Shown in pieces: positions 35,920-44,534 of a stretch of DNA of 64,000 nucleotides. A model generated the notes under the pieces. That model made no database searches and was not told where the DNA came from. It saw nothing but the letters and a program-made list of their open reading frames with translations. Position numbers and translations under genes: made by a program. Source of the stretch: CAYRHJ01 sp964424105 (lineage in GTDB: Bacteria > Planctomycetota > Phycisphaerae > UBA1845); the NCBI GenBank assembly GCA_964424105.1, contig CAYRHJ010000018.1:62001-126000 (forward strand), read 5' to 3'. How positions within the stretch are numbered: position 1 is the stretch's first letter; each line of letters opens with the position of its first letter.

Positions 35920-36080
35920 ACGAGCGGCCTTTCAATCGGTTATCGGTCGTATGTAGGCCAAACATGGTATGACGCTTGCCCATCGCCCGCAATCGAAGAC
36001 GCCGCGCTCGCGCGCTTTCGGGTGCATGGCGAAGACCTGTACTGCGGCGTGGACATCGGGCGCCCCGCTCGCGCGCGTTC

Positions 36081-36497
36081 GGGTGCATGACACTTTAGGC
36101 GACGCATTCCGCCGCCCCGAACGGGGCGCAGGACTGTAGCCACGGGTGAAGCGAAGCGCAACCCGTGGTCGCCGGCTTGCCCCAAGATTACCGCCCCGCA
36201 AGGGAAACGCCGTGAACTGAAGATGAAACGGGTTGCCATCACGGTGATGCGAGACCGTTGCCGGGGTCGATATCGCGGGTCGAACTCGCGGCCGAGCCCG
36301 TTCTTGGTGTTCAGTTCACGGCGTTGCCCGCAAGGGGCGGAGGAGGTTGCGCCGGCGTCCTCCGCCCCTGCCGGGGCGGGACGGGTTCATAGGGTCAGGT
36401 TTCCACGGGTTCCGCCGCCTGCGGCTGCTCCACTCGTGGCTACGTTCCATCGCCCCTTGCGGGGCGAGAATCTACCCGCCTAAAGTGCCATGCACCC
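36081..36497. repeat. 417-bp imperfect inverted repeat (MITE-like element)
   Basis: Terminal inverted repeats of 21 bases, GGGTGCATGACACTTTAGGC at 36081-36100 and its complement at 36477-36497 with one mismatch. Inner blocks also mirror one another: GTAGCCACGGGTGAAGCGAA against CACTCGTGGCTACG near the right end, GGGAAACGCCGTGAACTGAA against TTCAGTTCACGGCGTTGCCC, and CGCCCCGAACGGGGCG-type hairpins on both sides. No ORF of gene quality lies inside. This is the structure of a non-autonomous transposable element or a long hairpin. Another partial end (TTTCGGGTGCATGGCG) lies just upstream at about 36017. Confidence 0.75.
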
Positions 36498-36714
36498 CGC
36501 GCTTTCGGTCACGATCGCGACTGTCGTCGTCCCAAAACACTCATCAATCATTACAACCGCTACACGTATCGCGACGCGACCAAGGACGATGGTCGTTATC
36601 GATCCCACGCACCGTTGACGCATAGCGTTCATAGGCCGCGATGACTCGACAGCACGGATCAGCCAGGCATACCATGGAATGGGAGAAGCAAGTCGAAGTT
36701 CAGGAGGGGAAGCA

Positions 36715-37044
36715 GTGCGAACGATTCTTCATGCAGGCATCCTGGCTGCGCTCATGTTCTGGGCAAGCGGATGCGCACACCATCGAAACCGATCGGAATT
36801 CTGTCACGCCGACCTGGCCTGTGGCTTGAACTCCAACATCCAGTTTGACCATTGGCCGGGCGACTTCTCCGCCACGGACGTTCCGCCTCGTTCCTCTTGG
36901 CCCAGCGTCCAGGCCGGTACGTCCCTGGGTGAACGAATCGAATTCATTGGCGACTTCGTGGATCGGCAGGGTCACAACAACAGCAGTCGTCAATTATTTC
37001 ATCGTCGCTTTACAAGCAGGGTGTCGGGTGTGATCAACCGCTGA
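36715..37044 (+). CDS. Small lipoprotein, hypothetical
   Basis: A 109-residue protein. The signal is MRTILHAGILAALMFWASGC with the cysteine at the lipobox end, then a mature part with SEFCHADLACGLN and SLGERIEFIGDFVDRQG, ending RRFTSRVSGVINR. The GTG at 36715 is chosen because AGGAGGGG (36702-36709) stands five bases upstream; the outer ATG at 36679 would bury the signal. No known domain is recognised; a planctomycete-specific envelope protein is likely. Confidence 0.6.
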   Translation: MRTILHAGILAALMFWASGCAHHRNRSEFCHADLACGLNSNIQFDHWPGDFSATDVPPRSSWPSVQAGTSLGERIEFIGDFVDRQGHNNSSRQLFHRRFTSRVSGVINR

Positions 37045-37416
37045 CCGTCGCCCATCGCCATTAACGCGCTCGCCTCCCATCAATCATGGTTTGCAGCCCA
37101 CCCTTTTTCACCCAATGAATCGTGCTCGGAAGTCATCGGCATGGGCATTTTGGCGGGCTTTCCGGTCAGGCCGAAATGGTTGAAGCTTTTCTGAGATTTG
37201 TGGTCAAATTCGCTTGTCAAAAAACAAGCTTGATCGCTTAAACTCTTTACAGTACGATAACTTGCGCTCGATTCGGGAAACATTTATCCGCAAACGTGGC
37301 GGGGATTCGGTACGATCGTTACGGTCGCATCGGTTTCCAGCGTTGCGGCTGGGATGGTGCTTTTTTTCGCGACCTGCGTGCGAACAACACGAATGGGTGA
37401 CGCTGGGGATTCTTGA
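37045..37416. promoter_or_regulatory. Intergenic leader of the HU gene with probable promoter
   Basis: No gene seen. TTGATC (37230-37235), 17 bases, TACGAT (37253-37258) form a promoter-like pair pointing at the HU gene; a second weaker candidate is TTGTCA at 37214. The transcript would have a leader of about 150 bases. The leader contains a weak CCAGC/GCTGG hairpin (37337-37352) followed eight bases later by T7 (37361-37367), possibly an attenuator. These are by-eye calls. Confidence 0.35.
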
Positions 37417-37779
37417 ATGCATACAATCACCAAAAAAGAGCTAATCGATCGCATCGCAGACAGCACCGGTGCCAAACGAGTGCTCGTCAAACGCGTCGTT
37501 CAACAGTTTCTGGACCTGATCGTGGATGAGCTGGGTGACGGTAACCGCTTGGAATTCCGTGACTTCGGCGTCTTCGAAAGTCGCGTTCGATCCGCCCGGA
37601 AAGCTCAGAATCCAAAGACGTTGGAAAGGGTGCTCGTCCCCTCCAAAAGGACCGTTAAATTCAAGATCGGGCGGGTCATGAAAGAACGGCTCAACGAATT
37701 GGCGGATCGCGTGGACATGGAAACAGGATTGGCTGCCGACGCCATCCCGCGTCGTGCCAAGCCGGCGGCGCAGTCTTAA
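37417..37779 (+). CDS. HU/IHF-family DNA-binding protein
   Basis: A 120-residue nucleoid protein. The core (about 90 residues) has TKKELIDRIADSTGAKRVLVKRVVQQFLD (in part), the dimer helices, then LEFRDFGVFESRVR, which corresponds to the GFGxF signature of HU with RDFGVF. The DNA-minor-groove arm is KAQNPKTLERVLVPSKR, where the intercalating proline is retained (NP). A C-terminal basic/Ala-rich tail of about 30 residues is longer than in E. coli HU. Likely a major chromosome-bending protein; no IHF-specific feature decides between subtypes. Confidence 0.9.
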   Translation: MHTITKKELIDRIADSTGAKRVLVKRVVQQFLDLIVDELGDGNRLEFRDFGVFESRVRSARKAQNPKTLERVLVPSKRTVKFKIGRVMKERLNELADRVDMETGLAADAIPRRAKPAAQS

Positions 37780-37820
37780 CCGGCGAACCCCACCCGCAGG
37801 CGGTTCCATCTCAAATTCAT

Positions 37821-37860
37821 CGTTGAATCGGATCGAATCGGATCGAATCGGATCGAATCG
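37821..37860. repeat. 10-bp tandem repeat, four copies
   Basis: GATCGAATCG repeated three times perfectly (37831-37860) with a partial fourth (CGTTGAATCG) before. It lies downstream of the HU stop. The decamer is nearly palindromic (CGATTCGATC). It could vary in copy number between strains. Confidence 0.85.
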
Positions 37861-37962
37861 AAAAGCGTCTTCGCGACGACGCAACGTCACAAATTCTGGC
37901 CTTTACAACTGAACAACGTCGCAAATTCGCCACTTCGCGACTTCGCGATCGCCGGCGGGCGA

Positions 37963-38469
37963 TCATGATGACCGCTCGGCAGGCGGTCTTGGCCGTTGGT
38001 AATCGCCGCTACGACCGCCCGACTTCGATTCCAAACAGATGGGTCCGATCACAATGGATTTGTCCGCAGCCTTGGCCATGTCGTATAGGGTCAGCGCGGC
38101 CACCGTCGCGGCCGTCAGTGCCTCCATTTCCACGCCGGTTCGCGAAACGGACCGCGTTGTGGCATGTATGATGATTTGATTGTCGTTCTTTCGCGTGATC
38201 TGCACATCGGCCCATTCGAGTGCGATGGGGTGACACAATGGAATCAAGTTGGCCGTGAATTTCGCGGCTTGTATCCCGGCGATTTTAGCGGTCAACAGGG
38301 CTTCGCCCTTGCTCAGTCGGCCCGCGAGCAAATCAGCGAGGACGTCGGGTTTCATGGTGACGACCGCGGACGCGATGGCTGACCGCGTGGTAACGTCCTT
38401 GTCTGCAACATTCACCATGCGGACCTGCCCATCCGCATCAACGTGGGTTAATGATCGGTGTTCTTGCAT
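37963..38469 (-). CDS. moaC: Cyclic pyranopterin monophosphate synthase MoaC
   Basis: A 168-residue molybdenum-cofactor enzyme that, after MoaA, rearranges the GTP-derived intermediate to cPMP. The family segments are intact: VNVADKDVTTRSAIA, KGEALLTAKIAGIQAAK, TANLIPLCHPIALE, TGVEMEALTAATVAALTLYDM and the catalytic-lysine region MAKAADKSIVIGPI. The Arg/Ser-rich C-terminus is an extension. No moaA, moaB or moaE is adjacent, so the pathway is scattered. Confidence 0.95.
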   Translation of the reverse strand: MQEHRSLTHVDADGQVRMVNVADKDVTTRSAIASAVVTMKPDVLADLLAGRLSKGEALLTAKIAGIQAAKFTANLIPLCHPIALEWADVQITRKNDNQIIIHATTRSVSRTGVEMEALTAATVAALTLYDMAKAADKSIVIGPICLESKSGGRSGDYQRPRPPAERSS

Positions 38470-38597
38470 ATTACATCATCCAATTCGGACGCAGTGCTTC
38501 ATGATCTATTCGATTGGCCTTGGCCCATAATCTTCGCAGATTCAACGGGCTTGTTCAGCGAATCAAGCGAAATCTCGCGGCGGACGATAGATGAACT

Positions 38598-39053
38598 ATG
38601 GATTTTGGCAGTCCTGCCAGTTCAACGACGTTGATGGACGCTCCGTTGAGCGGACAGAGTGCGCAAGTGTCGCGGTTGGGTGAACTCATCGGAGCCTCCC
38701 GTTCCCAAGGGGTCGCGTGGATGCTCGCGGGCATCTGGCTTATGAGCGCGTTTGACATCTTCCTGACGCTGACAGCCCATCACCTGGGCGTGCTACAGGA
38801 AACCAATCCCATCGCTGAATACCTACTGCCGCACGGCGTCCTGCCCATCCTATTATACAAGCTCAGCTTGGTCACGTTTTCAAGCACGATTCTGTGGCAT
38901 CTTCGTGGACGTCTGTTGGCTGAGCTGGCCATCGGGGGTGTTTTCATCATTTACGTCATCGTGGCGGTGCATTGGCACGTGTGCATTGAAATGTACGCAC
39001 TCATTCAAAACTCAAACATGTCTCAGTTGGCCATGAACACCGTGGGTGCCTGA
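38598..39053 (+). CDS. Small membrane protein, DUF5658-like
   Basis: A 151-residue protein. A polar N-terminus (about 35 residues) precedes three hydrophobic segments: GVAWMLAGIWLMSAFDIFLTL (given in part), LPILLYKLSLVTFSSTILWHL and LAIGGVFIIYVIVAVHW. The first helix with DIFLTL and the segment ETNPIAEYLL are typical of the DUF5658 type. No function is known. It lies divergent to moaC. Confidence 0.6.
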   Translation: MDFGSPASSTTLMDAPLSGQSAQVSRLGELIGASRSQGVAWMLAGIWLMSAFDIFLTLTAHHLGVLQETNPIAEYLLPHGVLPILLYKLSLVTFSSTILWHLRGRLLAELAIGGVFIIYVIVAVHWHVCIEMYALIQNSNMSQLAMNTVGA

Positions 39054-39560
39054 CCGCTCGGCATCGGTGGTCATGTCCACGCGGCTTCCATTTAGGCATT
39101 CCATCAGAAATGGGTCACGTTCCGTCAATGACCGCTCCCTCGCGGTCGCGGCTCTGAAAGTGGCGGTCGTTCGTCGGTATTGTTAGAGCGCCTTGGTTTG
39201 CACCCATCCGTCCTTGTCGATGGGTTGCGGTCGCGCCGATTGGGCGTGCTGCACCCGTCGATATTCGTCAGGCGCTGGGGGATGAATAAAATCCCAGGCG
39301 TGGGATGCATTGCACATCCCATGCCCGGGGAGGGAGAAAGAAAAAACCCGTGTTTATCAGTCCACCCGCCACGTCGAACCACCGGTGAAACGCACTCGTC
39401 GGCCATCATCGGTCCGGATCGGCAATGGCCGGCGCTCGTTGGCAATCATCGGTCCGGATCGGCAATGGCCGGTGCTTGTTGGCCATCATCGGCGCTCACT
39501 GACGGCAGACAATGACGATCGAACAGCCGCTAGCAAATGGGCACCGGACCGCAGGGAACG
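39054..39560. repeat. Intergenic region with 40-bp tandem repeat and family D palindrome
   Basis: No credible gene in about 500 bases. At 39130-39154 is one copy of the GACCGCTCCCTCGCGGTCGC palindrome. At 39405 and 39445 starts a 40-base tandem unit ATCATCGGTCCGGATCGGCA with a third partial copy at 39485. Open frames crossing here are repeat artefacts. Confidence 0.8.
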
Positions 39561-39824
39561 TCAGCCCGCCTCCGCGACGACTGGCGAGGATCGCTCGTTG
39601 GAGACGACCGCAGAAAAAGGTACCACAACGGGCATGTTGATTCCTGGTACAGCCACGACCGCAAAATGCCCCGAATCGAGTCCACGATCGCTCAGAAGCA
39701 TGATCTCGCCTTCGACCGCAAGCCCGTCGTCGAGTTGTGCGACCATCTGCTCAAATGATGGGCAGGCTACGTCTCGTAATTGAAAGGTAACCCGCGAGCC
39801 GATCTGCATGGGTCCGGTATACAA
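39561..39824 (-). CDS. Small hypothetical protein with TTG start
   Basis: An 87-residue soluble protein (MYTGPMQIGSRVTFQL...). The TTG at 39824 is supported by AGGAGG six bases upstream, whereas the inner ATG is 21 bases away from it. The beta-rich pattern (VTFQLRDVAC, GEIMLLSDRG, FAVVAVPG, VVVPFSAVV) could fold as a small barrel, but no family is recognised. Ribosome site and composition support coding. Confidence 0.45.
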   Translation of the reverse strand: MYTGPMQIGSRVTFQLRDVACPSFEQMVAQLDDGLAVEGEIMLLSDRGLDSGHFAVVAVPGINMPVVVPFSAVVSNERSSPVVAEAG

Positions 39825-39913
39825 TTTGGTCCTCCTTCCTGCGACCGGCAGCCTGGATCCATCGGCTTGAACTCACGAACAGGACGTTGGCCCGGCGGTC
39901 GCATGATCGAACA

Positions 39914-40210
39914 TCAGCAGCGGTGCATTGGCACCGACCGGGTCAATGCGAGCAAACGGCGCGCCACCGGGTGGACTCCGTCCCACATTCCGGCGTGATT
40001 TCTGTAACTTGATTCCAGGTATATAGTTAGACCTGTTTTTGGATCGAATGCTGGACCGCGGTGAAAGTGATCAATCGTCTGGCGGTTCAGAAAATTTCGG
40101 CACACCAGCGGCGGAATGCTGCACTCGCGGCTATGTCGAATGATGACGTCCCACGGGCCTGATTGGAAAACGGTCCGTCTTCCGGGGGTGGCGATGTTCA
40201 TCTGTGCCAC
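39914..40210 (-). CDS. Doubtful small ORF
   Basis: A 98-codon frame from GTG (or ATG at 40201), with composition not unlike protein (LESSYRNHAGMWDGVHPVARR). It has no ribosome site and no family resemblance. It is listed because the 39.8-40.2 kb gap otherwise holds nothing; it may be a relic. Confidence 0.25.
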   Translation of the reverse strand: MAQMNIATPGRRTVFQSGPWDVIIRHSRECSIPPLVCRNFLNRQTIDHFHRGPAFDPKTGLTIYLESSYRNHAGMWDGVHPVARRLLALTRSVPMHRC

Positions 40211-40238
40211 AAATCGGACGGGTCGGAATCGGACTATT

Positions 40239-40604
40239 CTAGCGATGGTGATGGGGTTTGGTTGCGCCGCGGAACGTAGTCGTCGTTGCCCGTGTTGATT
40301 GGCCGGCCGTTTTCGCGAAGGGATTCAGCGCCGGAAGATCGATCAGGCCCGCCCCGTGAACGGGGTTGGGGCAGGTCAGGCCGGGAATGGGCCAATGCTC
40401 GTTCTCACAATGGCCTTCAAATCTTGGGTCCAGGCTGTGAAAGCTCCAGGTCGGCGCCAACGAAGCCCCCAGCCCCACCCCGCCTGTCAGGGATTGAAAA
40501 GCATCTCGGCTACGCGGTTCTTGATTCGCGAAAACGAGCCAGACCACGTCGATCAAACCGATCAACGCGGTGACGATTAGAATGAAACTTCCCTTGGCGC
40601 TCAT
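40239..40604 (-). CDS. Small exported or membrane-anchored hypothetical protein
   Basis: A 121-residue protein starting MSAKGSFILIVTALIGLIDV, a single N-terminal hydrophobic helix, followed by a Pro/Gly-rich soluble part (HSLDPRFEGHCENEHWPIPG with a cysteine pair) and a His-rich end. It begins 22 bases after the FG-GAP gene stop on the same strand, so it is probably the third gene of the NosL-like/FG-GAP operon. The open frame extends upstream to 40736 but only over the preceding gene. Confidence 0.5.
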   Translation of the reverse strand: MSAKGSFILIVTALIGLIDVVWLVFANQEPRSRDAFQSLTGGVGLGASLAPTWSFHSLDPRFEGHCENEHWPIPGLTCPNPVHGAGLIDLPALNPFAKTAGQSTRATTTTFRGATKPHHHR

Positions 40605-40626
40605 GCCGGCACAGCGGATAGTCCGG

Positions 40627-42486
40627 TTATTGTTGAACGATCTCCACGACCTCGTTGAGCGCCGGCGAGAGAATCGTCTGCGGCTCCTTTTGCCCAGGCC
40701 AATGGATTTTGACGGATGCGACCGATGCCACGTCACCCAGACCGATGTGTACGACGTGGCTGCTTTGCGTCAGGTAACCCTGTGCGTTCACGACGTCGCG
40801 ATACCATGTTCGGTTGGACGTTTTGACCTCGACGCGGGCGCCGATGGCGTCGCGGTTTGAACGCGAGCCGCGAAGATGCAGTCGCAAACAGTTGCCCACG
40901 GCGGAATCATTGCGAAGCAAGTAGGGTTCATGGTTGAAGTTGTTGACGACGATGTCGAGATCGCCGTCCCCGTCGAAATCTGCGGTGGCCGCCGAACGAC
41001 TGCTTCGCGTAAACGGTTTGCCACGAATGTCCGCGTTGCGAATGGACGGGCCCAAACGTGGCGGTTCGATTCCCGCGACTGATCCCACCTCGTCAAATCG
41101 GCCGGTGCCGTCGTTCAGGAACAGGCGATTGGGCCAATAGAAATAGGGATAGCCCATTCCCGAGGCGACGAAAACATCCTCGGAACCGTCGTTGTTGTAA
41201 TCGCCGATGGTGATTCCCCATGGCCACCAGGTTTCCAAGCCGGCCTCTGCGGACTTTTCCGCGAACGTACCGTCTCCGTTGTTGGTGAAAAACGTGTTTC
41301 CGAATATCGCCCATTTGCCCCGCGTGTCGTCCGGTGATTCGATCGGCTTTCCGCCGGCGACGGCCGACCCGAACGGCGTGTTGAATTTCGCGGTGTGACG
41401 GACCGAGGCGCGATCGTCCGGCTGCGACCACATATCCGAGTGCATGTCCACGACGAACAGATCGGCGAACGAATCGCCATTGGCATCGAAGAATCGACAA
41501 CCCATGCCGCCCCAACTTGTGCGTTTGAGCGCGGCGTCGGTGATGTCTTCAAACGTGCCGTCGCCCCGGTTACGGAACAAATGGTTCTTGCCAAACATGT
41601 TGGACGTGTAGACGTCGGGATAGCCGTCCAGATCGATGTCAGCCACCGCGACGTCGCCATTCCATTCACCCGAATCAATGCCCGCCAATTCGGTCACGTC
41701 GGTGAACGTTCCGTCGCCGTTGTTGCGGTACAAGATGTCCTTTTCGCCCGGGACGCGATGATCGGGCGTTTGGCCGATTTCGCTGAACGGCAAGCTGGTC
41801 CCGCGATAGAAATAGTCCGCCTCTCGGCTGATGGTCTCGGTTGTGAACTTGCCGATGTTGCACAGGTACAAATCCAAATCGCCGTCCAAGTCATAGTCGA
41901 ACCACGTGGCTGCGCTGGAATGGCCGTTGTATCCGACGCCGGCTGACTCGGTCGACTCCTCAAACGTCCCGTCGCCGTTGTTGCGAAACAGGTGATTGCC
42001 TCCGCGATAGGTGGTGACGTAGACGTCCTGATCGCCGTCGTTGTCCATGTCTCCAAATGCTGCGCCGACGCTGATGGCTCGATCGACCGCAAGCCCGGAC
42101 GCCTCGGTGACGTCTTCAAATACCCAATCGCCGCGATTCACATACAGGGCGTTGGGCCCTAGAAAATCCAGGAAATAGATGTCGTCCAACCCATCGCCGT
42201 TGACATCCGCGACGTACACCCCGCTGCCGTGGTCATAGGGATTGATGCGATATTGGGTGCCGGTTTCACTGTCCAGGAAATGATGTTGATGCGTAATTCC
42301 CGACGACGGCAACACGTCGGTGAATTTGGGAACGGTGGGTGACGACGCGGTGTCGGCCGTCGTTGAATCGGGCGAGCGGACGGTTGACCCGTCGGTGGAT
42401 TCGCCTTGTTCACAACCGAATGAATGAAAAACTCCGAAACACGCCAGGGCGATCGTCACACCGCGCACGGGCCAACGCTCAATCAT
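40627..42486 (-). CDS. FG-GAP/VCBS repeat lipoprotein with ASPIC/UnbV domain (CRTAC1-like)
   Basis: About 619 residues. The lipobox ends FGVFHSFGC. Then come seven or eight FG-GAP-type repeats with calcium-binding DxDxDGxxD loops (VNGDGLDDIYFLD, MDNDGDQDVYVTTY, DYDLDGDLDLYLCN, DIDLDGYPDVYTSN, DANGDSFADLFVVD, DYNNDGSEDVFVAS, FDGDGDLDIVVNN), each followed by LFRNNGDGTF. It ends with an ASPIC/UnbV domain (GARVEVKTSNRTWYRDV, HIGLGD). This architecture is abundant in Planctomycetota and Verrucomicrobiota; molecular role unknown, likely adhesion or binding. The inner start at 42486 follows AAGGAA. Confidence 0.88.
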   Translation of the reverse strand: MIERWPVRGVTIALACFGVFHSFGCEQGESTDGSTVRSPDSTTADTASSPTVPKFTDVLPSSGITHQHHFLDSETGTQYRINPYDHGSGVYVADVNGDGLDDIYFLDFLGPNALYVNRGDWVFEDVTEASGLAVDRAISVGAAFGDMDNDGDQDVYVTTYRGGNHLFRNNGDGTFEESTESAGVGYNGHSSAATWFDYDLDGDLDLYLCNIGKFTTETISREADYFYRGTSLPFSEIGQTPDHRVPGEKDILYRNNGDGTFTDVTELAGIDSGEWNGDVAVADIDLDGYPDVYTSNMFGKNHLFRNRGDGTFEDITDAALKRTSWGGMGCRFFDANGDSFADLFVVDMHSDMWSQPDDRASVRHTAKFNTPFGSAVAGGKPIESPDDTRGKWAIFGNTFFTNNGDGTFAEKSAEAGLETWWPWGITIGDYNNDGSEDVFVASGMGYPYFYWPNRLFLNDGTGRFDEVGSVAGIEPPRLGPSIRNADIRGKPFTRSSRSAATADFDGDGDLDIVVNNFNHEPYLLRNDSAVGNCLRLHLRGSRSNRDAIGARVEVKTSNRTWYRDVVNAQGYLTQSSHVVHIGLGDVASVASVKIHWPGQKEPQTILSPALNEVVEIVQQ

Positions 42487-42515
42487 TCTTCGTTCCTTTT
42501 CTCGCTGAAAGGCTT

Positions 42516-42953
42516 TCACGATTTTCGGTTCACAGCCTCCGGTTGGCGGTTCCGCAAGGGATTATCAATTCGCGATCCGCCGAACTGCGTCGTGTGATTC
42601 ATCGCATCCGTCCATTTTTCAAATACGTGCGTTCGCGCTTGTCTGGATGAAACGGTAACCACTTGACTGATCACGAAGCAGGCCTTCGTCGCATCCATGA
42701 CCTTGCCGGAGACCTCGTCGCGGACCCGCCAAACGGCACGGGACGGAACGTTGGGCCATTCCGCGGCGCACTTCACACAACAAAAGCTCGCGGTGATTTT
42801 TTCATCGACCGCCAGATCGACACGGTAGATCGGTTCGATCCGTACCCCATCCAAGCTGCACCGGGCCGAGCGATCTCGATCAATCGACCACCGGCTGGCC
42901 ACGGACAGCGCAACAAGAACCGAGAACCAGATGGCAAGGAATTTCGAATTCAT
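42516..42953 (-). CDS. NosL-like membrane-anchored protein
   Basis: About 145 residues: an N-terminal helix (FLAIWFSVLVALSVAS), then RCSLDGVRIEP, ASFCCVKCAAEWPNVP, VRDEVSGKVMDATKACFVIS and VFEKWTDAMNHTTQFGGS. The order (Cys motif, Cys pair, V.DE.SGK..DA..A.FV, F.....A......GG) resembles NosL, a copper-binding accessory lipoprotein of nitrous-oxide reductase, but the CxxC spacing differs and no nos genes are near. It is located 29 bases upstream of the FG-GAP gene start, same strand. A metal-binding role is inference. Confidence 0.5.
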   Translation of the reverse strand: MNSKFLAIWFSVLVALSVASRWSIDRDRSARCSLDGVRIEPIYRVDLAVDEKITASFCCVKCAAEWPNVPSRAVWRVRDEVSGKVMDATKACFVISQVVTVSSRQARTHVFEKWTDAMNHTTQFGGSRIDNPLRNRQPEAVNRKS

Positions 42954-43487
42954 CAACAGCCGCAATCCTTCCGAATCACGGCTCGCCACTGCCCTGCGTC
43001 GGAACCTGTTACATTAACGTCTGCGGGGGTGCCCCATTCATCGCGCAGCGATGGGTGGGGTCCCGATGATCGGCGTTCGGAGAATTTCGAACACGCAGGC
43101 CAACTCCGGGTTCATCATCGCCAACCCACCGTTTGCTTCGCAAAGGTTGGCGCACCCACCGAACGCTAATCACGTACGCGTCGGAACGCGTTACGTTACC
43201 ATCTGACGCGGTCCTGCCCAAGGCCACGACTGCCGAATCGACATATCGTTACAATTGTCAGATTAGACGGTGCAATCACGGTCTTTCAATCGTCGGCGGC
43301 CTGTAATGCCTATTCACGCGGACGGCCCGGTGTTTCGCGGTGCCTGCCGGCAGGCAGGACAGGCAAGGATGAATCGCGTACTGGATTCCGGCGTTCGCCG
43401 GAATGACGGTCACCGCCGGCGGCCTGATTGATGTACGGTGATTGGCCGCACGTTATGAACGTGGCGAAATTGTGGTAGGACGACCGT
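42954..43487. repeat. Intergenic region with family C and family A repeats
   Basis: No gene seen. It contains GTGCCCCATTCATCGCGCAG...GATGGGTGGGG (43028-43075), a palindrome also found twice at 53.2-53.5 kb, then TGCCTGCCGGCAGGCAGG (43350-43367) and a reverse REP-like copy CTGGATTCCGGCGTTCGCCG (43381-43408). The latter two sit downstream of the response regulator gene on its far side. Confidence 0.75.
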
Positions 43488-44063
43488 TTACTTCTTCGCC
43501 AACACGAGATGCAGTGCGGACTTGAACTGATCGATGGAAAAGGGCTTTTTGACGCAGGCGTTGAAACCGGCTTGCAGTATGACCTGTTGCTCGCCGTCCG
43601 ATATTTCGCCGCCCGTGGCGATCACCTTCAGCGAACTCAGTTTCGCGTTGGATCGAACGTCCCGGCAGACCTGTTCCGGCTGAACGTCCGGCAGGGTGAT
43701 GTCCACCACCAGTACATCCGGTCGCATATGCTCGATAGCCACTCCCGCTTCGAAAGCGGTGGCCACGCACTTGACTTCGAATCCGGCTTCGCGACCCAGC
43801 GTCTCCGAAAGCATTTGCCGGACGGTCGCTTCACCGTCCAGCACCAGCACGCGCGTCTTGCCCCCGTCCAGCCCATTGAGCGGCATCCCGTGCTCTTTCA
43901 TGAACAGGATCAGGTCACCGAGGGGAATACGACGGTCTTTGCTGCCGGGGATGCGATAGCCTCGCAATTGCCCCGTATCGAACCATTTGGACACCGTGCG
44001 CGGGGCGACGTTGCATATCTTGGCCACCTGTCCCGTGGTTAAAACGTTTTTACCCTTTGTCAT
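43488..44063 (-). CDS. Response regulator with excisionase/MerR-type HTH in front of the receiver
   Basis: About 191 residues. Residues about 7-55 form a helix-turn-helix of the excisionase/MerR class (VLTTGQVAKICNVAPRTVSK, WFDTGQLRGYRIPGSKDRR, IPLGDLILFMKEHG). Residues about 70-190 are a receiver: RVLVLDGEATVRQML, phospho-acceptor Asp about 121 in VLVVDITLPDV, threonine-equivalent in VIATGG and lysine in VKKPFS. The acidic pair is reduced (LDGE instead of DDE), so phosphorylation may be weak. HTH before REC is the reverse of normal response regulators. The start could also be at 44099. Confidence 0.78.
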   Translation of the reverse strand: MTKGKNVLTTGQVAKICNVAPRTVSKWFDTGQLRGYRIPGSKDRRIPLGDLILFMKEHGMPLNGLDGGKTRVLVLDGEATVRQMLSETLGREAGFEVKCVATAFEAGVAIEHMRPDVLVVDITLPDVQPEQVCRDVRSNAKLSSLKVIATGGEISDGEQQVILQAGFNACVKKPFSIDQFKSALHLVLAKK

Positions 44064-44534
44064 CGAAGTGTCTACCCCCGACGTCTTGCCCGGTCTCATG
44101 TCCGGATGTGCGGACCGGTAAAACTCTATCAGCCACTCAACGCCCACTCCGGGTCACAAGCGTGCTGTCTGCACTATCGGCGCGCGCGTTGCACGCATTC
44201 AATCGTGCCCATGCGTTTCACGTGGTTCGATCGATCTGGCCCGCAAGAACGTCCGCAAACGGTTAATCCTCACAGGTATAGGCGTGTCCCATTCGCTCCT
44301 CACAGTCGTCACAAGGAGCATCCCCCAACGCATCATCATAGGCGCCCCAAATGGCCGTCTCAAGCGGTTGGGATGTGGCGGGGAGGGACCGGAAACGCGA
44401 GATGTACGAGTGCATTTGCCGAAAATGGACCCGAACCCGGATCGACGCCCGCGCGGGTCATTCCGGCGGACGCCGGAATCCAGAAATGCAGGCTGGCAAG
44501 TCCGTCAGCCGCGATTCTCGAACGCGACCGGGTA
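44064..44534. other. Intergenic region with one REP-like element
   Basis: About 470 bases containing a family A palindrome (44457-44483, GTCATTCCGGCGGACGCCGG) and nothing else recognised. Upstream region of the HTH-receiver gene; no clear promoter consensus. Confidence 0.5.

Noticed and set aside
37214..37444. 76-codon frame starting TTG before HU
   Set aside because: It overlaps the likely promoter and the HU start, with no ribosome site and no resemblance to known leaders.
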